A DNA stretch of 64,000 bases from Pontibacter pudoricolor (GTDB lineage: Bacteria > Bacteroidota > Bacteroidia > Cytophagales > Hymenobacteraceae), in contig NZ_CP048106.1 of NCBI RefSeq assembly GCF_010092985.1, forward strand, positions 4,006,001-4,070,000. The letters run 5' to 3'. Under the pieces are notes generated by a model. That model made no database searches. It was not told where the DNA came from and worked only from the letters and a program-made list of their open reading frames with translations. A program made the position numbers and the translations under genes. Shown here piece after piece: positions 56,895 through 64,000 of this stretch. Each line of letters begins with the position of its first letter. Position 1 is the first letter of the stretch.

Positions 56895-58724
56895 TTACTG
56901 TTTAACCTGCGAGCCAAGCCACTTGTTTCGGAACTGCTGTATGGCTGGAGTAAGTTCCTTACCGATGTTCTCGTAAAGCGCCACTTCAAGAGCAGGAACT
57001 TCACCCAACGTTATAGTTGCGTTATGCGTGGTGCCACGGCTGCTATAGGTAACTGGAATAGTATCTCCCGGTTTATGTTTGTCCATTACTTTTTTCAGGT
57101 CCTTTTCGCTTCTTATCTTCCTGGTATCCAGGCTTACAATTATATCGGCTCTGTCTAGTCCTGCTTTGTATGCCGGAGACGTAACTGCGGTGCCATAGTT
57201 GATAACAGCACCATTTTTTGTAAACTCAAATCCACCGATGCCCAACGTAGCTACGCCCGGTTTTGCTTTGCGAAGCTCCAGTCCGGCCTGAGCCAGCAGA
57301 GGTGCAAAGTCAGGCAGCTCGCTTCCGTTTACATAGTTGCTGAACACTTTTGCAGCCCAGGCTTTGTCGCCGCTTACTTCGGCCAGCGTTTCCTGCAGGT
57401 CTGCTAAAATATACGGTTTCTCAGGTTGGCCATACTTTCGCCACAGCGCCTGCATATAATCGTCCAGTGTTTTGCTATAGTTCTGGCGAAGCGTCATGTC
57501 CAGGCTTAGCCCGAGCATGCTGCCATAGGTGTAGTAAGAAATAAATGTATTGTGACGGTTTACAGCGTCAACGGAACGGGCGGCATCCACAAAAGGAGCC
57601 TGTTTGCTCATCTCAACCAAACTATGGTATTGGCGGCCCGGCGAAAGCAGCACATAATTCAGGTCACCGGTAAGTCCGTCGGTAAAGTCTTTTATACTGA
57701 TGATACCGCTGCGTGGCATGGTCAGGTCGCCGTAATAGCTTGTAAAGCCTTCAGCCAGCCACAGGGCCTCACTCATATTGGCTTCCTGAAAGTTAAATGG
57801 CTCCAGGCTCTTCGGGCGGATGCGCTCTACGTTCCAGGCATGGAAAAACTCATGCGACACGGTATTCAGTTGGCCTGTCATGGCTTTGGCAAGTGGCTGT
57901 GAACTGGTAACTATAGTTGAGTTGCGGTGCTCCATGCCATCGCCGTTTGTTTGCGGCATATAGCAGCCAATAAAGGTATAGCGTCCAAAATCGAAGTCGG
58001 GTAATTCACCAAAAACAGCACGCTGTTCTGCTACAATTTTCTGCGTTTTCCGGACGTATTCGTTAAACTGTTCTTTTGTACCGGTATGGTGCAGTGTAAC
58101 CTGTATGGTCCTTGGTTTTCCGTTTTCCTGTATAGTCCATTCGGCAAGATCATAGTTGCTTAACTCGGCAGGGCTATCCATCAGATACTGGAAGTTTGGA
58201 GCAGAATAGGTATTGCCTTGTTCGTGTTTCAGTTGGGTGGCTACTTTCCAGTTGCTGTTCTGGGGGATGTTGAATGTAACCTGTGCCGGTACTTTGTCAA
58301 ACGCTGTAGCATGCATTAAAGTAGCCGGCATGTTCAGGTGGGCATGCGTTTCATCTATCCCCGCGTAAGTTCCGTCCGCGTGGTCGCCGAACAGGGTATA
58401 GGTTATAGTTGCAGTGCCCTTATGGCCGGTTATGTTCCACTGGTGCGGTGTTGCTTTCCAGATTTTAAGTAGGTTGCCCTGATTGTCGGTAGCTTTTACA
58501 CTGTAAACGTTCTTTGCAAACTCGTGCAAGGCATAACGTCCCGGCGAGCTACGGCTCATCAATACTTCCAGCGTGTCAGTTGCAATGCCAGAAAAAGTAA
58601 CACTAATTTCTGCTTCGTGGTGCACTGCATTCGGAAACGACAGGTTATAGGCTACTTTTTGCTGCGCGCTAAGCGGTATTGTCAGGAGTAGTGTTGCAAG
58701 TAAACTATAGATTTTAGATAGCAT
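56895..58724 (-). CDS. M61 family metallopeptidase with PDZ domain
   Basis: A zinc aminopeptidase-like protein of 609 residues related to glycyl aminopeptidase. It has a signal peptide (to about residue 20), an N-terminal beta domain (FPNAVHHEAEISVTFSG), HEFFH at 291-295 in TVSHEFFHAWNVERIRP with the third ligand in LAEGFTSYYGDL, and a C-terminal PDZ domain at about 490-580 (SPAYKAGLDRADIIVSLD). It is periplasmic or exported. The gene stands alone beside composite repeat copy C. Confidence 0.94.
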   Translation of the reverse strand: MLSKIYSLLATLLLTIPLSAQQKVAYNLSFPNAVHHEAEISVTFSGIATDTLEVLMSRSSPGRYALHEFAKNVYSVKATDNQGNLLKIWKATPHQWNITGHKGTATITYTLFGDHADGTYAGIDETHAHLNMPATLMHATAFDKVPAQVTFNIPQNSNWKVATQLKHEQGNTYSAPNFQYLMDSPAELSNYDLAEWTIQENGKPRTIQVTLHHTGTKEQFNEYVRKTQKIVAEQRAVFGELPDFDFGRYTFIGCYMPQTNGDGMEHRNSTIVTSSQPLAKAMTGQLNTVSHEFFHAWNVERIRPKSLEPFNFQEANMSEALWLAEGFTSYYGDLTMPRSGIISIKDFTDGLTGDLNYVLLSPGRQYHSLVEMSKQAPFVDAARSVDAVNRHNTFISYYTYGSMLGLSLDMTLRQNYSKTLDDYMQALWRKYGQPEKPYILADLQETLAEVSGDKAWAAKVFSNYVNGSELPDFAPLLAQAGLELRKAKPGVATLGIGGFEFTKNGAVINYGTAVTSPAYKAGLDRADIIVSLDTRKIRSEKDLKKVMDKHKPGDTIPVTYSSRGTTHNATITLGEVPALEVALYENIGKELTPAIQQFRNKWLGSQVKQ

Positions 58725-58924
58725 GTGGTGTTGTGTTTAGTTGATTGAAAGATAAGGAGAAGGATGTAGGTACACAAATGGAGGATATAGTTTCTGTTTC
58801 TGTCATCCTGGGGGAAGTTGAAGGAGCTTATTTGTCCTATAGTTCTTCTTTTGTTATTTCGAACATTCTTGAGACGCGAGTCGAAGAGAGCCAGCATAGC
58901 TGTGAGGAATCTTATATATCCTAT

Positions 58925-59470
58925 AGTTTCTCTTTTGTCATTTCGACGTTAGGAGAAATCTGAATGCTATAGTTTGCTACTCTACTATTCAAACCAAGCC
59001 TTTACTTCCATAGCCTTCTTTACTCCTGGGAGCTCTACTTGCCTACAGTTTCAAATTAGCTTTGGTGCCCTCACGGCCGGGAGGCCACGTCTTCGGGCAT
59101 CGCGCTGCTGCTTTCTTGCTACCCTCGTACCTCGGGTTGCCTGACGGCACCGCAACAAAGCAAAGGCGCTCAACCCAAAGACTGCGATCTTTCACATAGT
59201 TACTTTTGTCTATGGTTTGAAAGTTATAGTTGCATCGCTTTATCGTGGCTGTAGTTTCGTAGGGACAGGTCGCGACCTGTCCGCTCGACAGGCTGCAACT
59301 ATAGCAAACTCAGATTTCTCCTTTCGTCGAAATGACAAGTTGAAAAAGCAGTAGCAGAAAGTCCCCTTTGAAGGGGGCAGGGGGATGACAAACGGCAACT
59401 ATAAAACGATAGCCACCAACTATAGCAGCAGCCGAAATTCCCCTCTCGGGAGGGGGCAGGGGTGGGTTAA
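58925..59470 (-). repeat. Composite non-coding repeat, copy C
   Basis: The same modules as copy A in the same order, read on the minus strand: C-rich box (59440-59468), 20-bp palindrome at 59263-59282 identical to that of copy A, the 252-base core at 58933-59184, the GAGCTCCCAGGAG block and the CAGATTTCTCC block. It differs from copy A by scattered substitutions. The spacer 58725-59589 otherwise shows AACTATAG motifs and no gene. Confidence 0.8.
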
Positions 59471-59589
59471 AACAGCAACTATAGAACTATACTCCTACTA
59501 TATCAAAGGCCTGAAAATTCCCTGCTTTAGGCAAAGATGAGCGTGAGGCACATTTAAACTTCACAACACATCTTTATTTTATCAATAAT

Positions 59590-59630
59590 GCTAAATATTT
59601 TAGCTTTCTATATAGCTTTTGCTAATTTTG
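59590..59630 (+). promoter_or_regulatory. umuDC promoter with a possible operator
   Basis: TAATTTTG at 59623-59630 fits the -7 consensus. About 20 bases upstream, a perfect inverted repeat GCTAAA-TAT-TTTAGC (59590-59604) covers the place of the -33 element, where a repressor such as LexA could act. Whether this is the SOS box of this genus is not known. Confidence 0.45.
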
Positions 59631-59642
59631 TTCGTAAAGCAA

Positions 59643-60104
59643 ATGCATATGGAAACTAAAGTGATACCTATAAGTCAATGGCAGCCGGGGCTGTATAGTA
59701 TCGCAGAAGAGGCGGATGATAAACTATTGTTGTTTGGAACCACTGTACGGGCCGGTTTCCCGAGCCCCGCTGCCGATTATTCTGCTGACCCGATTGACCT
59801 GAATAAATATATCTCAGAGAACCCCACGGCTACGTTCTTGGCGCGCGTAGAAGGCGACTCCATGATAGGAGCGCATATTGAATCAGGTGATCTTGCCGTA
59901 ATAGATCGATCTGTTAAGGCGATTACCGGAAATATCGTACTGGCTTTTGTGGATGGCGAATTTACCATTAAGCGGGTCCTGTTCCGGAGAGACGGTACTT
60001 ACCTGCAACCCGAAAATCCTAACTATGAAACTATAAAAATAGATAGGGAAGATGGTGGCCATATCTGGGGTGTTGTGGTGGGCGTGATCAAAAAGTTTAA
60101 GTAA
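59643..60104 (+). CDS. umuD: UmuD-like LexA-family autopeptidase (translesion polymerase subunit)
   Basis: After DNA damage UmuD cleaves itself and activates UmuC. From ATG 59643 the product has 153 residues, with the Ala37-Gly38 cleavage site in VRAGFPSPA, catalytic Ser73 in EGDSMIGAHI and Lys110 in FTIKRV. Two ATGs (59643, 59649) are possible starts; the frame extends further upstream into the promoter, so I do not use the TTG there. umuC follows after three bases, as one operon. Confidence 0.93.
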   Translation: MHMETKVIPISQWQPGLYSIAEEADDKLLLFGTTVRAGFPSPAADYSADPIDLNKYISENPTATFLARVEGDSMIGAHIESGDLAVIDRSVKAITGNIVLAFVDGEFTIKRVLFRRDGTYLQPENPNYETIKIDREDGGHIWGVVVGVIKKFK

Positions 60105-60107
60105 GCC

Positions 60108-61370
60108 ATGACATCGCTGTTTGCTATAGTAGATTGTAATAACTTTTATGCGAGCTGCGAGCGCGTGTTTAATCCTGCGCTCAATGACAAGCCGGTGGTG
60201 GTGCTTTCGAATAACGATGGCTGCATTATAGCGCTCAGCAACGAAGCCAAAGCCTTGGGCATAAAAATGGGTACTCCCTACTTTCAGGCACGGCCACAGC
60301 TTGAGAAGGATGGTGTGGCCGTGTTCAGTTCTAACTATGAGCTGTATGGGGATATGTCGCGGAGGGTGGTAGAGACGCTGCAGCAGTTTACGCCTAACCT
60401 GGAAGTCTACTCTATAGATGAAAGCTTCCTGGATTTGGGTGATTTCTATAAAGTAGACCTGCAGGAGTATGCTAAAACTATAAAACAAACCGTGCAGCAG
60501 TGGACGGGCATACCAGTAGCCGTAGGCGTGGCTGCTACCAAGACTCTGGCTAAAGTAGCGAACCGCATCTCTAAAAAATCCGAGAAAGCGAATGGGGTGT
60601 TGGTGCTGACAGACGAGCGGCATATAGAGGCTGCACTGAAAAGAACCGACGTAGGAAGTGTTTGGGGTATCGGCCGGCGCTACGCCACTAAACTGGCCGG
60701 CCTGGGCATACACACTGCCTGGGACCTGCGTAACGTGACCGACGCCTTCGCTAAAAAGCACCTGACCGTAGTGGGGCTGCGTACGGTAAAAGAACTGCGC
60801 GGAGAGTCGTGTATGGAGTTGGAGCATATGCCACCAGCCAAGCAAAACATCTGCACATCGCGCAGCTTCGGCGAAACATTAACCGAACTAACCGACCTGG
60901 AAGAAGCTCTGGCCACACACACCGTGCGTTGTGCTATGAAGCTGCGCAAGCAAAAGTCGTGTGCCGGCGTGATCACCGTTTTCCTGATGACGAACCGCTT
61001 TACCGAGCAACATTACTACTATAGCCGAACTATAAAACTCGACAGCCCCACCAGCAGCGAGCTCGACCTGCTCCGCCACGCCACCAAAGCCCTGAAACAG
61101 CTCTACCGCCCCGGCCTGCAGTATAAAAAAGCAGGCGTTATAGTTACTGATATAGTTCCAGCCAACCAGGTACAGCTCTCGTTACTCAGCAGCCAAAACA
61201 CCGAACGTGACACCAAACTAATGCACGTCCTCGACGACCTACGCGAAAGGTATGGCAATAAGTTCGTGAAGTATGGCGTGCAGGGTACCAGTAAAAAGTG
61301 GCAGCTAAAAGAAGAGCATATCTCGGCGTGCTATACTACGGATTTGAGTGGGTTGCTTAAAGTGGGGTAG
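60108..61370 (+). CDS. umuC: Y-family DNA polymerase, UmuC type
   Basis: Catalytic subunit of DNA polymerase V, which copies damaged DNA with errors. The 420-residue protein has FAIVDCNNFYASCERVF with the first catalytic Asp at the N-terminus, SIDESFLDL (second acidic pair) near 105, the thumb helix-hairpin-helix region (SVWGIGRRYATKLAGLG) and a UmuC-type C-terminal domain. The umuD gene just upstream completes the operon. It is the last core-like gene before an AT-rich region. Confidence 0.96.
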   Translation: MTSLFAIVDCNNFYASCERVFNPALNDKPVVVLSNNDGCIIALSNEAKALGIKMGTPYFQARPQLEKDGVAVFSSNYELYGDMSRRVVETLQQFTPNLEVYSIDESFLDLGDFYKVDLQEYAKTIKQTVQQWTGIPVAVGVAATKTLAKVANRISKKSEKANGVLVLTDERHIEAALKRTDVGSVWGIGRRYATKLAGLGIHTAWDLRNVTDAFAKKHLTVVGLRTVKELRGESCMELEHMPPAKQNICTSRSFGETLTELTDLEEALATHTVRCAMKLRKQKSCAGVITVFLMTNRFTEQHYYYSRTIKLDSPTSSELDLLRHATKALKQLYRPGLQYKKAGVIVTDIVPANQVQLSLLSSQNTERDTKLMHVLDDLRERYGNKFVKYGVQGTSKKWQLKEEHISACYTTDLSGLLKVG

Positions 61371-61427
61371 AGATTTGTGATTCGCGAATTGCAAATTAAT
61401 AAGTTGTTTCTCTGTTAAGTTCTGTTT

Positions 61428-61452
61428 GCTGGCGCGAGCTTGCAGCTCGTGC
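61428..61452 (+). repeat. Double-hairpin repeat, copy 6 (first hairpin only)
   Basis: GCTGGCG then stem CGAGCT/AGCTCG and TGCC. The second hairpin is not preserved. Together with the inverted copy at 61537 it flanks about 85 bases. Confidence 0.5.
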
Positions 61453-61536
61453 CTTGTCGCAAGACTTAGATTTTCAACAAAGTATAAAATGAGTAAGTGT
61501 AGTTACCCAGAACTATAAAAGCTTAAGGAATAGTAA

Positions 61537-61561
61537 GCACGAGCTACAAGCTCGCGCTAGC
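61537..61561 (-). repeat. Double-hairpin repeat, copy 7 (first hairpin only)
   Basis: On the minus strand: GCTAGCG, stem CGAGCTT/AGCTCG, TGC. It is inverted relative to the copy at 61428. The following spacer (61562-61932) becomes AT-rich and holds no ORF; a small RNA could lie here but none can be proved. Confidence 0.5.
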
Positions 61562-61932
61562 GGGGCATGGCGCAGAAAGATAAGGCCCAGTACGGGCATA
61601 TAGTACTCGGTAGAAGTCAGCTTCGAGTTAGAGCGCAATTGGTCAGCGGCAGATCACAGCCTACGCTCCAGTTGTTCAAAATTTTCCAAGGGTGAATATT
61701 ATAAAAGTTGTAACAGCAAATAGGAGTAAATATAGGGAAATGGAGATGAAGTTGCAAGGGTTGCTTCAGGTAGAATAACATGCAGTATGTTGTATATGTA
61801 GAAATCTTAATGATTTAATATTCCTAACCTTTCTTAAATAGGTAAAAATATATATTAATAAAATTGAATGTAATCTATTTAAGAATAATGTATAAATTGC
61901 TGATCATTGTAATCAAAACAAACTTAAAATAT

Positions 61933-63531
61933 ATGGGAGAAGCAGCAAAGGTCATCAGCTTTTATGCTCAAGTAGATGGAGGCACAGAGAATAAAACAAC
62001 AAGGCAAAGAGTAGAAAATACGTTTTCCGAAGAACTAGTTATAGGTTTATGTGCACCTATTGGTACCAACAGGCAGATAGTTATAGACGCAATAATCAAA
62101 AGATTAAAAGAAGACTATAATTATGAATGTGAAATCATTAAACTAAGTGATTTTATATCACAATATAGCTCTAACTCGGTGAATATATTAGCGGGTAAGA
62201 CTAAGTAATATTCAGAGCACCTATTCAAAATTGATGAAGGAGACGCTTTAAGAAGCCAATATTCTAAATCTATACTTGCTGAATTCGCAATACAAAAAAT
62301 TCTTTTGCAAAGATATGATATTGCAAAAAAGGAGAAATCAAGTGGAGCGCAAATAACTCCGGAGGATTTTTCAGGAAGGCGCAAATGTTATATTATTGAT
62401 TCAATAAAAAACAAAGAGGAGCTCTTGTTATTTAGAAGTGTCTATCGAGAGTTATTCTACTTTATAAGCGTTTTTTCCCCTTTACAAGAAAGGAAGGAGT
62501 TTCTAAAGGATAGAGGTCTTTCCCAGCCAGAGGTAGATGAACTGATTTCTATAGATTCAGGAGGGAAGCTAAACCATGGACAAGAGGTTATTAATACCTT
62601 CAAATTGGGGGATTTCTTTATCAGAATTGCTAATAAGGCGAGTCTAGATAAGGTCAAAAGAGGGGTTGATAGATACTTGCATTTGATTTTTGATACTAAA
62701 ATCATTACTCCGACGCCGAACGAAACCGCCATGTATAAAGCAAAATCTGCTGCAGGAAATTCAGCATGTTTGTCTAGGCAAGTCGGGGCTTCTATTACAG
62801 ATAGCAATGGTATACTACTTTCAATCGGCTGGAACGATGTGCCGAAGTTTGGAGGGGGCTTATATCAGACATTGGATGAAGAGTCAGATGATGCGATTGA
62901 TTTTAGATGCATGAATAAAGGTGCAGATGGAATGTGTTTTAATGACGATGAAAAGAACATTCTTTCTAAGGCCTTAGTTGAGGAACTTGTTACTCAAGGT
63001 CTAATTGAAGAGTCCAAAAGAGAAGATTCATATGACATTATTCGTAAGTCAAATATCAAAGGACTTATAGAATACTCTAGATCAGTACATGCTGAAATGC
63101 ACGCAATAATTGTAGGTGCTCAATCTACTGGTAATAAAATGGTTGGTGGGAAACTGTTTTGCACAACCTATCCTTGTCATAATTGTGCGAGACATATTAT
63201 TGCTGCAGGTATAAAAGAAGTTTATTATATTGAGCCATATCAAAAGAGTTTATGTACAAAGCTACATGCTGATGACATTACTGAGGACGAAACGCAAGAG
63301 GCAAAGGTTCGTATATTGATGTTTGATGGGGTAGCACCCAATAGATACCTGAGGTTTTTCTCAATGAATGATAATCGTAAATCTGCAGACGGGAAAGGGA
63401 AAAAAATTAAAGATTTAACTACTGCTAAACCGAAGACGCAATTATCTTTGCAGGCAATTCCAACTTTAGAGGCTCAAGCTGTACATTCATTAAAAAGCTA
63501 TGGAATACAAGAACGTGAAGAAACAGTATAA
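61933..63531 (+). pseudogene. Anti-phage dCTP deaminase (AvcD-type), interrupted by one in-frame stop
   Basis: Proteins of this family deplete dCTP on phage infection and so block phage replication. From ATG 61933 the N-terminal part is a P-loop-like domain (ELVIGLCAPIGTNRQIV, then YECEIIKLSDFIS). At codon 92 a TAA (62206-62208) stops it. The same frame continues without further damage as YSEHLFKIDEGDALRSQYS and reaches a full cytidine deaminase domain: HAE with His386 and Glu388, and PCHNC with Cys415 and Cys418. It ends at 63531. The base composition is much more AT-rich than the surrounding genes. It may be a recent loss of function, a stop codon that is read through, or a base error. Confidence 0.85.
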
Positions 63532-63721
63532 AACTGGACAACAACTATCATTATTTGATAATGTTATTATTGAGTACGGAGCTTGCTCTTTTATAACCCC
63601 ATTTAAAGAAGCAGATGTTGTGCCGGATTATGAAGGAAAGGTTATCAACCTTTGTTCTTATGTTAAAGAAAAAAAGAAGAGTTATATAAGTGAAATTTTA
63701 GTCTCAGTGAAGGCATTCTAA
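63500..63721 (+). CDS. Small ORF overlapping the deaminase gene
   Basis: A 73-residue frame beginning at ATG 63500, overlapping the deaminase end by 32 bases, and ending before a strong terminator. The sequence (TGQQLSLFDNVIIEYG, then VVPDYEGKVINLCSYVKE) looks coding and compact, with no motif or membrane helix. The overlap suggests translational coupling, so it may belong to the defence unit, but I know no such partner for this family. Confidence 0.6.
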   Translation: MEYKNVKKQYKTGQQLSLFDNVIIEYGACSFITPFKEADVVPDYEGKVINLCSYVKEKKKSYISEILVSVKAF

Positions 63722-63747
63722 AAATAAGGAATAATCTATTTCGTTAA

Positions 63748-63786
63748 AACAGGGTCACTTTGAAGATAAGTGACCCTGTTTTTGTT
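63748..63786 (+). terminator. Terminator of the deaminase unit
   Basis: Stem AACAGGGTCACTT/AAGTGACCCTGTT with a seven-base loop, then TTTGTTT. Confidence 0.9.
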
Positions 63787-63852
63787 TGCATGTATACAAC
63801 AGTGACTAAGGATATGGTTCACTGAGAATTTTTATGAAGACTTGTATGCAGA

Positions 63853-63890
63853 TAAAAAAAGCCACTTAGCAGTTTTACCTGTAAGTGGCT
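63853..63890 (-). terminator. Terminator after tRNA-Arg
   Basis: Stem AGCCACTTA/TAAGTGGCT followed on the minus strand by a run of T. It lies just past the 3' end of the tRNA gene. Confidence 0.8.
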
Positions 63891-63900
63891 GATTTTCAAG

Positions 63901-63974
63901 TGGTCGCGAAGGGAGTCGAACCCCTAACCTTCTGATTCGTAGTCAGATGCTCTATCCAGTTGAGCTACGTGACC
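63901..63974 (-). tRNA. tRNA-Arg (anticodon ACG)
   Basis: A 74-base cloverleaf can be drawn on the minus strand: D-stem GCTC/GAGC, anticodon stem TCTGA/TCAGA with loop CTACGAA (anticodon ACG), T-arm AGGGG/CCCTT with loop TTCGACT, and discriminator A. CCA is not encoded. The acceptor stem GGTCACG/CGCGACC has one A-C mismatch at pair 5-68. The anticodon reads CGN codons through inosine at position 34 if modified as usual. The 3' end faces the AT-rich deaminase region. Confidence 0.93.
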
Positions 63975-64000
63975 ATTTTCCGTAATGGTGATGCAAAGTA

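Noticed and set aside
59883..60845. A 320-residue frame antisense to umuDC
   Set aside because: It lies opposite two clearly real genes, and its length follows from their codon usage. The His/Tyr-rich product has no domain pattern.
61378..61390. TTCGCGAA near the end of umuC, which shares seven bases with the tRNA-Arg 3' end (possible att site)
   Set aside because: The match is too short and the sequence is itself a palindrome; longer identity would be needed to call an attachment site.

Overview
The window looks like a chromosomal piece of a member of the Bacteroidota, most likely order Cytophagales, family Hymenobacteraceae (Pontibacter-like). This is inferred from gene content: SusC/SusD outer-membrane pairs, the type IX secretion protein PorQ, DUF2911, DUF6702 and DUF4184 proteins. 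It also fits the promoters of the TAnnTTTG type and the near absence of Shine-Dalgarno sites. Most genes are ordinary core genes at moderate GC. A few AT-rich genes look acquired.

Layout. 1-2 kb: dnaA with a consensus DnaA box upstream. 2-9.5 kb: a PH-like membrane protein, an OsmC peroxidase and a GH3-like enzyme, then an envelope run of dxr, rseP, a LysM protein and a DUF6702 protein. 9.5-12.3 kb: DUF4184 and OmpA/PD40 genes on the minus strand. 12.5-17.6 kb: lon, porQ, hslU. 17.8-23.2 kb: an AT-rich orphan, an SDR, acs, a small membrane protein, ridA and a NUDIX hydrolase. 24.2-31.8 kb: an acyltransferase overlapping gatC, a membrane-TPR protein, an ABC ATPase, a cobalamin adenosyltransferase, ilvE, and prfB with its programmed frameshift. 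32.4-45.2 kb: two successive susCD loci separated by about 1.35 kb without genes. 45.3-58.7 kb: rnhB, then a minus-strand series of response regulator, CHASE3 histidine kinase, methyltransferase, DUF2911, two outer-membrane barrels, an ABC exporter, a sodium:solute symporter, an MBL hydrolase and an M61 peptidase. 59.6-61.4 kb: umuDC. 61.9-63.7 kb: an AT-rich anti-phage dCTP deaminase (AvcD type) cut by one in-frame stop codon, with a small overlapping ORF behind it. 63.9 kb: tRNA-Arg(ACG).

Three things stand out. First, the palindrome AACTATAGTT and its halves are scattered at very high density through genes and spacers alike, resembling the cyanobacterial HIP1 repeat. Second, the longer spacers are built from modular non-coding repeats: three copies of a composite element of about 0.5 kb in conserved internal order, and at least seven copies of a hairpin element. 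In both families the stem sequence changes between copies while the pairing is kept. Third, several plus-strand genes are broken by a -1 shift inside a run of G. The longest runs (G8, G9) lie in two adjacent genes of the first susCD operon, where either phase variation or a homopolymer sequencing error could explain them. The deaminase and its neighbour lie against the 3' end of a tRNA gene with a mismatched acceptor stem, which suggests a small defence island.
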